This document shows, piece after piece, positions 10,757 to 21,100 of a DNA stretch of 64,000 nucleotides (within the stretch, counting starts at the first letter, position 1; every line of letters begins with the position of its first letter). The notes beneath the pieces are model-generated. The model saw only the letters and a list, made by a program, of their open reading frames with translations. It did not search any database and was not told the DNA's origin. The DNA lies in the NCBI RefSeq assembly GCF_028389875.1, contig NC_084675.1, positions 22,282,412 through 22,346,411 of the forward strand. Reading direction: 5' to 3'. The DNA comes from Rhea pennata. Its lineage: Eukaryota > Chordata > Aves > Rheiformes > Rheidae. The translations under genes were made by a program, and so were the position numbers.

Positions 10757-11723
10757 TTTATGAAAGTGACTTATGGTGATCCTCAGCTGCTTTCATGGGG
10801 TTTGCAAGGGAAAAATTATCAAAGCGTTAAATTCGTTTGTGTAGCATGATTTTTCTGTCTAGCTTAAATGAACTTGCACTGCAGCCTCTGTGAAATAGTT
10901 TGCTTTGTGTCTACTAATCTACTTTAATTCACCTGATTTATCATGCAAATGCTAGAACTTTGATGTTGCTGATGATTTTCATGAACTGAAATTGTAATCG
11001 CTTTGGGCAGACTGAATCGTCAAGAGCAATTGCTTTATTGCAGAAGTGCTGAGGTTATAAGGATACTTGCAAATCTCAGACCCTTTTGAGACTGTGTCTG
11101 TGTTATCTTTGTACAAAGTACTTGAAGAGATGAACTTCATTCCGTAGACGTCTTATTCATAAGGTGCAGTACACTGTAGAAAGCAAATTTTTTTTGAAGA
11201 TTTTGCACAAATAATCCCGTACAATTCATTTAATTGGGAGCCAGCCTAAGAGATGATACAATTAAAAAAATTAAATTAAGAATCGAGCGTCCCATATTTT
11301 GACAGCCATCCCTAAGAATTTGTTTCTACATTGTCAAGCGAATAATGAGCTAGCTTTCACGCTGCGTGGGCTGTTATAGCATTTCCGACGTTGCTGCCAT
11401 TCTTTGACCACTGTAGATGATGTAAATGGAGGAAAGCCAAGAACGCGAGCAAACTGCACCTTGACACTTGTGACAAACTCTTTTTGTAGGTTTTTTTTGT
11501 TTGTTTTGTTTTTGTTTTGTTTTGTTTGGGGTTTTTTTGCGCAATGACAAAACTGTGCCAATTTACCACACCGGAATGGTACTGTCCGAGTGCCCTCAAC
11601 GGTATAACTTCTAAACTATCTTACTGTATTGAGTTAGTGGCTATATAGGTATCCGCTTTTACTATGCAGTTACTGGTGCTATTTTTATTTTGTAATGTGA
11701 ATACAGACTTCCTTGATTGAAAA

Positions 11724-11729
11724 AATAAA
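11724..11729 (+). terminator. Proximal poly(A) signal of ZNF469
   Basis: AATAAA inside the 3'UTR, about 970 bases after the stop codon. It could yield a shorter mRNA form. Confidence 0.45.
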
Positions 11730-12244
11730 GGGAACCGTTAGGAAGTAGCAGTTACCTGTAAAAGAAAACAAAGCAGGAAAATCAAACTTTAAGGAAAATC
11801 CTGTATGCTGGTACTCCATAGTGTTGGAAAGGTTACGTCACGTTATACAAGCATGTTATACAACTGAACTTTTGAACCGGAAAGAAATCTCAGGTGCAAA
11901 CGAGGACATGGAAGATAACTAAATACTATTGAAATACTCCCAAGTCAAGGAGGTGAAGTAATGCACTGATGTGATATGAACAGTCAGAGTACTTTGCGTC
12001 TGTCCTGCAAATTTTTTTTTTTGTTTTAGATTTAAAAGGAAAAAAAAGAGGCTTTATTCTGTTAATATGTATCTTTACAATTCTTTGTATTGTATAAAAA
12101 TATTGTAGGTAATTTACCTTGGGTGCAATGTGTTATGTCAAAAGTTTTTATTTTGATATTTTGTCAGAGAAGCAGAGAGAGAGCAGGAAACGCCTTTTTA
12201 TGATGTTGTATGTGTGCTTTTAAAGTGCCTCTTTAATATTGTTA

Positions 12245-12250
12245 AATAAA
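12245..12250 (+). terminator. Distal poly(A) signal of ZNF469
   Basis: AATAAA about 1.49 kb after the stop. The AT-rich UTR-like composition ends within about 100 bases, so this is the more likely main end. Confidence 0.6.
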
Positions 12251-12339
12251 GTATGAGATGAAAATATGGGGCGGTACTGTAAAATCATACATGATTAATC
12301 TTTTCAAATATATTCCAATATTTTCACAGAACTTCCCCG

Positions 12340-12900
12340 CCTGTGTGACGTTTGTGGGCTGGGCTGGGTGGCGGCCGGCGTTGCCCCTCGTCTCCCTCGC
12401 GCCCCCCGGGCCGGGCGCCTGCTCCAGCCGCGCTGGGACCCCCCCTCCCCGCCCCCCAGCACCGCCCCGGATGCGGCTCCGGGAGGACGGAGGCGTCGCT
12501 GCCGCCAGGTTGCGATAATTTGCAAAACTGCGGCGCTTTGCTGCGGCGAAGGCGCTCCACGTGTCTCCCGGTCCCCCCCCCGTCTGGTGCCCGGCCGGAG
12601 CAGGACCTTCAGCTCCGTTTCGTGCTTTAAGCTCTGTTACTGCCCAAACCGTGCCAGCTTGTCCTGGATGCCCTCCGGAAAGGCCTGGCTGTTTAACCAG
12701 GGTTTCGGTGCTCTCTCCGCTGCCCGTCACTTCTCCGGCCCGGCTCCGTGCCGGACACGAGCTTGCGGCACGGCCCGGCCTTTGCGGGGCTCCTGCCCCC
12801 CGCCGGCGCGCGGGAAGCGGCCGCGGGGCGCCGGGGCCGGCAGGCTCTCAGCATCGCGGCAGGCAGCTCTGGTCCCCACCCGCTCTGCAAAAGCAATAAG
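12340..12900. other. CpG-rich intergenic block
   Basis: An abrupt change from AT-rich UTR to C/G-rich, CpG-dense sequence. Open frames exist on both strands, but none has a recognisable motif or splice context. It may be an unmethylated island or an uncharacterised promoter. No gene is supported. Confidence 0.5.
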
Positions 12901-12910
12901 CTAAACAAAG

Positions 12911-13059
12911 CAATGGCTAACCATTTTGGGGCGGGGGGGTTGGGAAGATCAGCAGACCTCAATGGTTAACCATTTTGGGGGGGTTTTTTGGAAAATCAGC
13001 AGACCTCAATGGTTAACCATTTTGGGTTTTTTTTTTTTTTTTGGAAAATCAGCAGACCT
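12911..13059. repeat. Three-copy tandem repeat (about 47-52 bp) carrying a 14-bp palindrome
   Basis: Three consecutive copies start at 12911, 12960 and 13007. Each has the palindrome, then a G/T run, then AAATCAGCAGACCT or a close variant. Copies 2 and 3 carry the perfect palindrome AATGGTTAACCATT; copy 1 has one mismatch (AATGGCTAACCATT). Copy length differs mainly in the G and T runs. Confidence 0.9.
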
Positions 13060-13366
13060 CGGTGGCGGCTGGTCGCTACACCAGCCACCCTCGCGGCAGG
13101 TTGGAACGGCTGGTGCCCACGGGTGGGTGCAGAGCTCAGCCGCGTTCCCACGAGGGAAAGGCCAGGCGAGAGACGGCAGAAGCCACGCGGGGCAGCGGGC
13201 TGCACCCTCCCAAACCACACCGCGCCGGAGGAGCGCGCCGCCGTCAACGCTGGCGTGTCTGGGCATCCATCCTGTTTGAGGTCGTCGAAGCTGGCGGCCG
13301 GGCTGTGCTGCTGTGGGGGAAGGAGAAGGGGCAGCACCGGTGCACGAGAGCCAGTGCTACCGGCCA

Positions 13367-13444
13367 CGCTGCGACGCAACGCAACGCGACTCAGTGCGAG
13401 ACGCTGCAACGCAACCCAATGCGATGCAACCCAACGCTGCAACG
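13367..13444. repeat. Degenerate GCAAC/GCGAC pentamer repeat
   Basis: Runs of GCAAC-like pentamers (ACGCAACGCAACGCGAC, later GCAACCCAATGCGATGCAAC). This is simple-sequence expansion in intergenic DNA. Confidence 0.75.
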
Positions 13445-13794
13445 GCCACCAAACGCAGGCACAGGCTGCGTGAATCCCGGGACCTGCTAGCCGTCTGGAG
13501 AGCTAACTGTGTCCTTTCAGGACTCGTCCCGCCATGCAGTGCCTCGTGCTGAGTCTGCAGCTCTGAGGTGGCCGGGAGACACCACCAATATTTTGCTTGG
13601 TTGCTACAAAGAGGCTCCACCGCATTTTGCGTGCAAGCAGCAAGGAAGGGAAGTAGCACAGGTCCAGTAGCTTGTCCAGGAGGGAAGGACCTGATGTGGC
13701 ACAGCTTGGGCATCACCGGTTTGTCCTCGAGGTGACCTCTGCAGGCCCAGCGCTGAGGTCTGAAGGTAGGAGGCTGACACGAAGCTGGGCATAT

Positions 13795-14120
13795 TATATT
13801 CTTTAATTACTGTTGCAATCACAACATTTAAACGCTGTCAATGAGAGATAGCTCATAACCGCAGGCTAGAATCCTTGCCACTTGGGGCTTGTAACTAAAA
13901 CTGCAGGATTAATTTGATTAATTGATAGAATTATTTTCCAAACTACTCTTTTGTTTATGGAGGCTTAAAATGCTTGCCGCCTGCACCCTCCTGGTGTGTT
14001 GCAGAGTGGAGATAAAGCGGCTGAAAATAATTAGTATGGCTTAATTTAGGGAAAAAAATAACCTCAAAAGAATTTTGCAGAAAATTTAAAGCAGCACATT
14101 TTACTTTGTTTTGGCAGGAA
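13795..14120. promoter_or_regulatory. AT-rich pocket with GATA and homeodomain-type motifs, candidate distal enhancer
   Basis: A sharply AT-rich island between GC-rich blocks. It has AGATAG at 13846-13851, TGATAG at 13923-13928, AGATAA at 14010-14015 and several TTAAT/ATTAAT cores around 13905-13930. It lies about 4 kb upstream of ZFPM1 exon 1. The function is inferred from motif content only. Confidence 0.35.
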
Positions 14121-14179
14121 ATATTATGGAGTTGGAAATGGGACTTTTATGTTTTGTCGCTACTATATTTCATGAGGGC

Positions 14180-16000
14180 TGCAAGCCTACCGCAGAGGGG
14201 CATATTTCATGCCTGTTTGTGACCGCGTTTTTCTTTCGCCTCCAGATTCGTTTCCAGGCAAGGCACCTGGAAAACCATCCCACGAGGAGGGACAGGTTCA
14301 GCTGCAGGGCATGGGACCACCGAGGACTTCTTGCCGCCGGCAGGCGAGGGGACACTTCTGCAGGCCCCGTCCATCCGTGGTCCCTCGCTCCACCGGCGCC
14401 CGCAGGGTGATCTCCAAAGCAGGGTCACACCTGGGCTGGACGGAGCTCGCCGAACCCACCGGGCGCCCGCTCCCGGGGCTTGGCCGCCGCCTCGCCCCGC
14501 TCCCTGCTGCTCTTCGAGCTGGAAGCTTTTTGGGAGGGGGGTTATCCCCCCCCCCTTTGCTTTCTTTCCACCTTCTCCTGCCCACTCCCAACCTGCCCGC
14601 CGCGCTGCTCCTGCGGGCTTTGCCAGCGAAGCGGCTTGCGCAGCGCCGGCGGCCCGGCAGGAGCCCCGCCGCCCCGGCGCGTGCGGCAGGAAAATCCGCC
14701 CGGTCCGTCAGCCCGGCTCAGCTCCCCGAAGCCCTCGCGTTTGCCGAGTCCCGCGTTATCGGCCGGCGTCTCCGCCGCGTTTGACGCGCCGGAGATCGCA
14801 GGGCCCCGGCGGCTCCTCGCAGCAGCGCCCGGGGGCTCGAGCCGGGGGCTCCCCGGCTTCCTGCTGCCGCCCTGAAAGGGCCAGCTTTCCTGCAGCAGCT
14901 GTTTGCACCCCAAAGGCCCCCGGTCCTGGTCTTAGCGAAGGTTAAGCTTTCTTTTTGTTTGAGGAGCCGAAACGCTCCTGAGTTAAACTTGGCCGTTCCT
15001 TGCTCAGCAGCGATTGAAGCGCCGGCTCCCACCTTGGCCGGTGGGGACCGCGCGGGCCGGCAGCCTCTGGCATCACCCATGCGGGGAGGAGATGCGTGAA
15101 GTGATGCATGGAGCCTCAATCCCTCCCTCTTGCGAAAAAAAAAATACCCAAAGCAAATTAAATAAAAAACCACTAATGCCACTTTTCGCAGCTTAAAATC
15201 TTCATTTTTTTGCAGCTCCGGGCAGAGCCACAGCAGCGTGACGCTTGCTGTCCCTGCACCAGCCCGCAAGCTGTGCCCCGGGGATGCTGGTCCCTGCGGG
15301 CGCCCGAACCCTCCCCGGGCGCTCAGCTCGGCACCCAGCGCCGCCTTCTCCCGCGCCCTCACCCGTGAAATGCAGCCGAGGCGCTGCCTTAGTTTTTCCC
15401 ATTTGCATTCCTCCGCCGACGTACCCTCTCCCTGCGTCTCCAATAATACCGCCACGGATTAATTGGCGCTAATACGACCGTTCGCAGCTCCATAAGAAGC
15501 TGTCACCTCGCGCACAATGGGCGAAGCGGCTGCTCGGGCGTTACCTCCGCTCCGCGGGGAAGCGCGCTCCAGCCCGCTCCCGCCCGCGCCCCTCTGCGCC
15601 CCGGCCCGCGAGCCGGGAGCCGCCGGCGCCGCGAGCCGGGCGCCGCGGGAGCTCGTGCCGGGCGAGGTGCTCCCGAGGAGCGGGCCGGCCCCGGCTCTGC
15701 CTCTCCCCACCGGCGAGCGTCTCCAGGCTCCTCGGATTCTTCCCGGCCGGAGCTGCGCCGGTCGCATCCTCTCCTTGCAGTGCAGCACCGAAAAATGGTC
15801 ACCAGAGCCCGGGCAGAGCCCCCCCAGCCCGCGGGAAGCGGCGGGAGATGCTAAACCCGGCGACGTGAACGCACGAGCAGGGCGCGCGGGCGGCACGACG
15901 GAACCGCGGGAAGGGAAAGTCCTCCCGAATCCGCAGCCCCGCGCGCTCCGCAGAGCGTTTTGGGGGCCAAATGGCCAAGTGAAGGACGAGCAAAGCGTTT
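14180..16000. other. CpG-rich upstream block, no supported gene
   Basis: About 1.8 kb of high-GC, CpG-dense sequence on both sides of an AT-rich stretch (15130-15190), ending at a pyrimidine tract near 16025-16062. Several open frames overlap on both strands, as expected where stop codons are rare. None resembles a known protein. It could host an alternative upstream promoter of ZFPM1. Confidence 0.4.
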
Positions 16001-16829
16001 TTCATGGCAACATCTCCCTCCCGCTTTCTCTCTCTCTCTCTCTTTTTTTTTTTTTTCCCCCTGGAACTCTTCTTAATTCCTGACTTAATTTCTTTTGACA
16101 TCCTCATTGCCAGCTTGACCTCTTTACTGGAATCATGTGGCGCTTAAAACTCATTATTCCACCGTTGCAACAGGAAGTTAATTAAAAACCCTTAAAAAAA
16201 AAAAAAAGATGAAAAAAATAAAAAGCCAGCGCGTTGATGGGCGGCAGCCGTGGCGCCGACCGCGGGCCGCGATGCCGCGGGGCAGGCGAAGCCGCCGCGG
16301 ATGCGCCTGGGCGTCGGTTGAGTTATTTATTTATTTTGCTCCGTTGCACGTGAATCCAGCCCGGTCATAAGAGCCGTCGGCGGGGCCGTGGTGCAGCCAG
16401 GCGGGGAAAGCGGGGAAACGAGGGCGGAAGGGCCGCGCGAGGCCCCGCCGGAGAGCGTCGCGCCGGCGGCGGGAAGCCGACGGAGCCGGGGAGCCAGCAG
16501 CTCCGGGGCGGCGGTGCCGTACGCTTGGGCCCGGCGGGTGCCGCCGCCGCGAGGGCTCGCGGCCCCCCACGGCTCCCACGTGCTCCAGAGCCTGGATGAT
16601 GCAGGATAGCGCTGTGTTCCCGCCCCCCCCCCCAAAAAACAAGCGCGGAAGCAGGGTGGGGGGGCATGGGATGCGGGGCCTTTTCCCGCGCCTCGGTTTC
16701 CCCAGCCCTATAAAGCTCTGCCAGCCCCCCACCCCCACCCCCTCCCCGTGACCCCCGCCAGCCCCCCGCTGCAACCCACCCGCTCTTGGACCAGCAGCCA
16801 TCCCCCAGCCCAAATGTCCCCCGGGGGGC

Positions 16830-17600
16830 AGGGGGATGGGGGTCCCCTTGGCTAGCACCCGCGCTGGCCTGTTCCCAGTGTGGGGGGGAGCTGGGGACGG
16901 CGCTGTGCCCACAGGGGGACTGGGGTCCTGGGGGGGGGGGTGCAGTCCCTCGGGGGGCTTGGGGGTGCCAAAGGAGATGTCCTGAAGGGGGACGTTGGGG
17001 GCTCCAAAGCAGGGGAGGCAGGGTGAGGCCCCACAGGAAGGTTTGGGAGGTCCTTAGGGGGAGATCGGGAGCCTCGCAGAGGGGGCTGGACCCTTTGGGG
17101 GGGGGGGCTGAGCACCCAAAGGAGGGGCTGGGACCCCAAAGGAGGTGTTTGGGGGATCTACAGGAGATGCTTGAGGACCCCAAGGAGGGGGCAAAAGGAA
17201 GTGAATGAGGGTCCCAGTGGGGGGGATTGGAGACCTCATGGGGGGGGGGATTGGAGACCCCAAAGGAAGGGTCTAAGGGAAGGGCAGGAAGGCCTGGGAA
17301 CCCCAACGGGGCGGGGGGGCTGCAGACCTCATGGGGGCATTGGGACCCCAAAGGAGGGAGTTTGGGGGAACCACAGCAGGGCTTGGGCACCCCAAAAGGG
17401 CGGGGGATTGAGGGCCTTTCAGGGGGGTTGGGACCCTCCAGGGGGTTGGGACCCCCAAAAGAGGGGGTGGGACCCCACAGGAGGCGCTCGGGTGACCCCC
17501 AAAGAAGGGGGGAGGAGGTTTCAGACCCCCTCCCCCCCCCCCCAAAGCGGGGAATTGGTGGACCCCAAAGAGGGGGCTGGGACATCACGGCGGGACGGAG
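16830..17600. repeat. Degenerate G-rich repeat array upstream of ZFPM1
   Basis: Many diverged copies of a roughly 20-40 base unit built from GGACCCCAAAGGAGGG and TTTGGGG. G-runs of 3-9 on the + strand make G-quadruplex formation plausible. The minus strand is open and reads as Pro/Ser/Gly repeats, which I attribute to the repeat and not to a gene. Confidence 0.7.
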
Positions 17601-17639
17601 GGGGGGGGGGAGGGCTCGTGGGCTCCCCCCACCCCCCGC

Positions 17640-17931
17640 GGAACCACCGCCCCCTCCCAATGCCCCTCCCAGCCCGGCTGCGCGCCGCCCCCCGGCCCCG
17701 CCCCCGCCGCGGCCCCGCCCCGCCCCGCTCCGCCCCGCCCCGCCCCGCCCCGCGCGCGCGCGCGCCCCGCGGCCACGCCATCCGGTGGGCGTGGCCGGCG
17801 GTGGGAGGGGAGCGGGGGGCGGCGGCCTATGGGCGGCCGCGCGCGGCGCGCGGCGGGGGCCGGCCCCGCCCCCGTGGAACGTTCCGCGGGGTTGATACAT
17901 TGCGGGGCCCCATTGAGAAAAAAGAGAAGGG

Positions 17932-17963
<32 letters not shown>

Positions 17964-18151
17964 CGGCGGCGGCGGAGCGCGGCGGCGGCGGCGGCTCCCG
18001 CTCCCGCGCCCGCAGCCGGCCCCGGCCCCGGCCTCGCCCCGGGCAGCGCCGGGCCGGCGGGCATGCGAGCAGCCGGGGGCCCGCACGCCGCCACCCACCT
18101 GCCGTCGCGGGCGCCGCCAGCCGGGGCGCCGTGCTCGCCCTTCGCCGAGCG
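17640..18151 (+). promoter_or_regulatory. ZFPM1: ZFPM1 CpG-island promoter and 5' leader
   Basis: A dense run of CCGCCCC/CCCCGCCCC boxes (Sp1/KLF type) lies at 17695-17770, next to a CG alternation at 17752-17764. A CCTATGGGCGG element follows, then the leader to the ATG at 18152. No TATA box is evident, as is usual for CpG-island promoters. The exact start site is unknown. Confidence 0.6.
17932..17962 (+). repeat. 31-base poly(A) tract near the ZFPM1 start
   Basis: An uninterrupted A31 run lies 189 bases before the ATG, flanked by (GCG)n. It is likely length-variable. Depending on the start site it is in the promoter or in the 5'UTR. Confidence 0.9.
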
Positions 18152-18191
18152 ATGTCCAGGAGGAAACAGAGCAACCCCCGGCAGATCAAGC
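18152..18191 (+). CDS. ZFPM1: ZFPM1 coding exon 1
   Basis: Encodes [13 protein letters not shown] plus the first base of Arg14. Donor C|GTGAGT. G at -3 gives a fair Kozak context. Confidence 0.95.
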
Positions 18192-21100
18192 GTGAGTGCG
18201 TCCCCCGCCCGCGGCCCCGGCGCCCCGGGGCAGCCCGCCGGCCCGGCCTGCTTTGTCCGCTCCGCCTCGCCTCCCCTCTCCGTCCGGCTCCGGGGCTGCG
18301 CCTCCTCCTTCCCCCCCTTCCTCCCTTTGCCTCGCTTCTCAGCGCTCACCGCCTTCCCCCCGCGGTTCGTAACAAGCCGCCCAAGCCCCCGGGGAGCCGA
18401 GCCGGGCTCCCTGCCCGCCGTGCCCCGGCGGCCCGGCGCCGCCCCCGGGTCCGGCTGCGCGGCCGCGGCTCGCCCGCTCCTCGCTGCCGCCCTCCCGCCC
18501 TTCTCCTTCCCCTCTCTCCTTCCAGCGAGATGTTTCCGATACCGGCGCTCCCGATGAGGGCGCGGATAAAGCTCTGAAATATTCCACTCTGCAAGCCCCG
18601 TCCTGATAAGATCGCTCTGTCGGGACGGCCTGAAATTGTGATCTTATCTCCGGCCGCCTCCCGTCCCTCGCGCGGGGCTGCGGCGCGCCGGGGGCCGCCG
18701 CCGGCCTTGGCATCGGCGTCGGCGTCGGCATCGCCTCGCCGCCGGCCTGCGCGGCCTCCGCCGGGCCCCCGCCGCCGGGCGCCGCCCGCCCCGCACCTGG
18801 GGGGGCGGCGGCCGGGGGCCCGGCCGGCCGGGGCGTCGCGGGGTGCCGGCGCCGGGGCTCCCCGGCCGATGCTGCCGCCTCCGGATTATCGCTCTCCCAG
18901 GGATCCGGGCTGATCAGCCGGGGAGGATCTGATTTCAGGGCTGGCGGAGATGAGGCGATTGCTCTTGCATATTCCGAGAAATTCTGTAAAGTGCTGGAAC
19001 TTTTTCAGCGGCGGGCTCGGCTTGCTTGCTAGCTTTCCCCCCTTTGCGCAGATTGAAGCTGGCGATAGCACTGAGATGGGAGGATAGGGAAGGCTGGCCA
19101 CCATGTGATAATATAGCTTTATCTCTCTCTTGAAATAATTGCAAGGCTGAGTTGCACCTACCTGTTTCCCTGCCTGGGGTGATTGTTCTGGTGATAAAGC
19201 TCAGCTAGACTTTTACCTGGTTAGAGTTAAAAATAGTCCCAGGTGCCTCCTTTTTTTTTTTTTCTTTTTTTCTTGATTTTTTTTGTTTAGTTTTATCCAA
19301 CTCCTGTAGCTTTCTATTTTTTTCCCCCTCCCTGCAGTTAAGAGGTGAAGTCTGACTAGGAGATTAATCCTTTCTCAGCGACATCTAAGCACACGGGCCG
19401 CATCCCTCCATAAGGCACCCGTTTTAATTAGCCCAAGTTAGCACCGAAGCGAGCGGCAGCGTCACTGCTGCGGACGCTCAGCCGCCGGCGTGGCGGTGCT
19501 GATGGGCGCAGCGATAGCACGGGCGATACGCGGGCCCTTCACAACAGGAACCCGGCGCCTGGGGCCGCGGGAGCCCCCCAAGGCCGCGGGAGCCGCCGTC
19601 CCCGCGGGACCTCCGCGCGGGAGAAGGTGCCGGGCAGCGCTCGCCAGCGCGCTGCCCGCACCGAAGGCGGCTCGTATCTCCTTCCTCCGCTGTTTTCTTC
19701 AGCGATGTGAAGAAATGATAAAGTGGGAGGCTGATCTCAAGCCGCCAGCGATGGCCAAAACTGATTAAAAGCTGAAAGCTTGGAACCTTTCCTGTATGTG
19801 TCAACATGAAAACAGTCATTAGAAACGTAGCGCGCTGCGAGCGCGTTTCTGCCGCCTGTTCCTGCTCTCTCCTGAGGAGAGAAAAGTATGCATGAATCAG
19901 GGCTCCGGTAACCAGACTCCTCTACCGTACAGACCGGACCTGTTTCCACAAAGTCTATCCTTTTTATCATCTCGGCTGAAGCATTAAAACCTCCTCCAGA
20001 TTCGTATCTCCTTATTTTATTTTCCTCAGTGACGCTATGTTCCCTCTCCTTCTTCATCTTTTTTTTTTCTTTTTTTTTTTTTTTTTTTGTCTTGATGTGA
20101 GATGCAGATAGCTCAACGGGGAGATTGTGGGGAGAGCGTGTGATTGCCAAGAGCGATAAGACAAAGCTCAGATACTGGACTATATTTAACCAGCTAGTTT
20201 AACCTTTTCTTTTTTCCCCTTTTCCACGCTTTCCGATTCAGCAAGCTGCTTAAAAAGCCAGAGCCGCTTTTCTGCTGCCCCCTGCACACACACACGCGCG
20301 CGTGCACCGCGCTGGGAGGTGCCCGGAGGGGCTGGAGGGCGGTGGGGGCCGGGGGCGCCGCGGGGTGTCCCTGCGGCCGTGCCGGAAGGCGGGCGCTCCG
20401 CCGAGCATCCCCGCTCTGCTTTAAACTTAGACGGCGTGCGGCATCGCCGGCGGCGGGGAGGGCTGCGCCTCGGCCCCCCGCGCCCGCCAGCCGCTCTCGG
20501 AGGCTGCGACAGCGCGGCAACCTCCGTGCAGCTGCTGCTGCTTTTTTTTTTTTTTTTTATTCTTTTTTTTTTCTGTCTTTTGTTCTGCTGGTAGATAGAT
20601 GCGAGGGGCTGATAGAGAGCAGGAGCTGATCTCCACCCCAGATAGCCTGTTATATTTATTAACTTCAAACATGGGAGTGCGGGCACACGTATGATGAGTG
20701 AGGCTCCTGGCAGCTGCGTGTGCATGCAGTTGCAGCGCCGGCCCTCTAGATTAGGGAAGCTGATAAGCAGGAGATTGATCTCATGTTGCTGATGTGCCTC
20801 TGTGCATGTTGGGGTTTTTTTTAATACATATATATTTTTCTTCCTAAATTAACTGGAAGTGAACGTTTTTTTTTGTAACAGTTGCAGGGCCTGCCTGTGG
20901 GTGTTGTTTTTTTTTTCTTTTTCCCTTTCTATTCTGCTTTCAGCTAGAGGAGATGTGAACCTCGATAAGCGCCGAGGCCCGATCTCCATACTGATACAGA
21001 TTGCCAAGTGCGATAAGAGCTACTTATCTCTCCCGACCAGACTGGAGCAGGATTCGCTACAATAACAAACACTGAAAAAAGGGGCAAAAGGGCTCCAACA

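Larger units (their letters stand above)
10757..12270 (+). other. ZNF469: ZNF469 3' untranslated region
   Basis: AT-rich, ORF-poor DNA directly follows the ZNF469 stop and contrasts with the GC-rich DNA that starts near 12340. It holds T-rich runs near 11485-11540 and 12010-12025 and ends just after a canonical AATAAA. The extent is inferred from composition and signals, not from transcript data. Confidence 0.75.

Noticed and set aside
16365-18098. 577-codon minus-strand frame upstream of ZFPM1
   Set aside because: It is created by the G-rich repeat array and CpG promoter. The translation is low-complexity Pro/Gly/Ser plus poly-Phe from the A31 tract.
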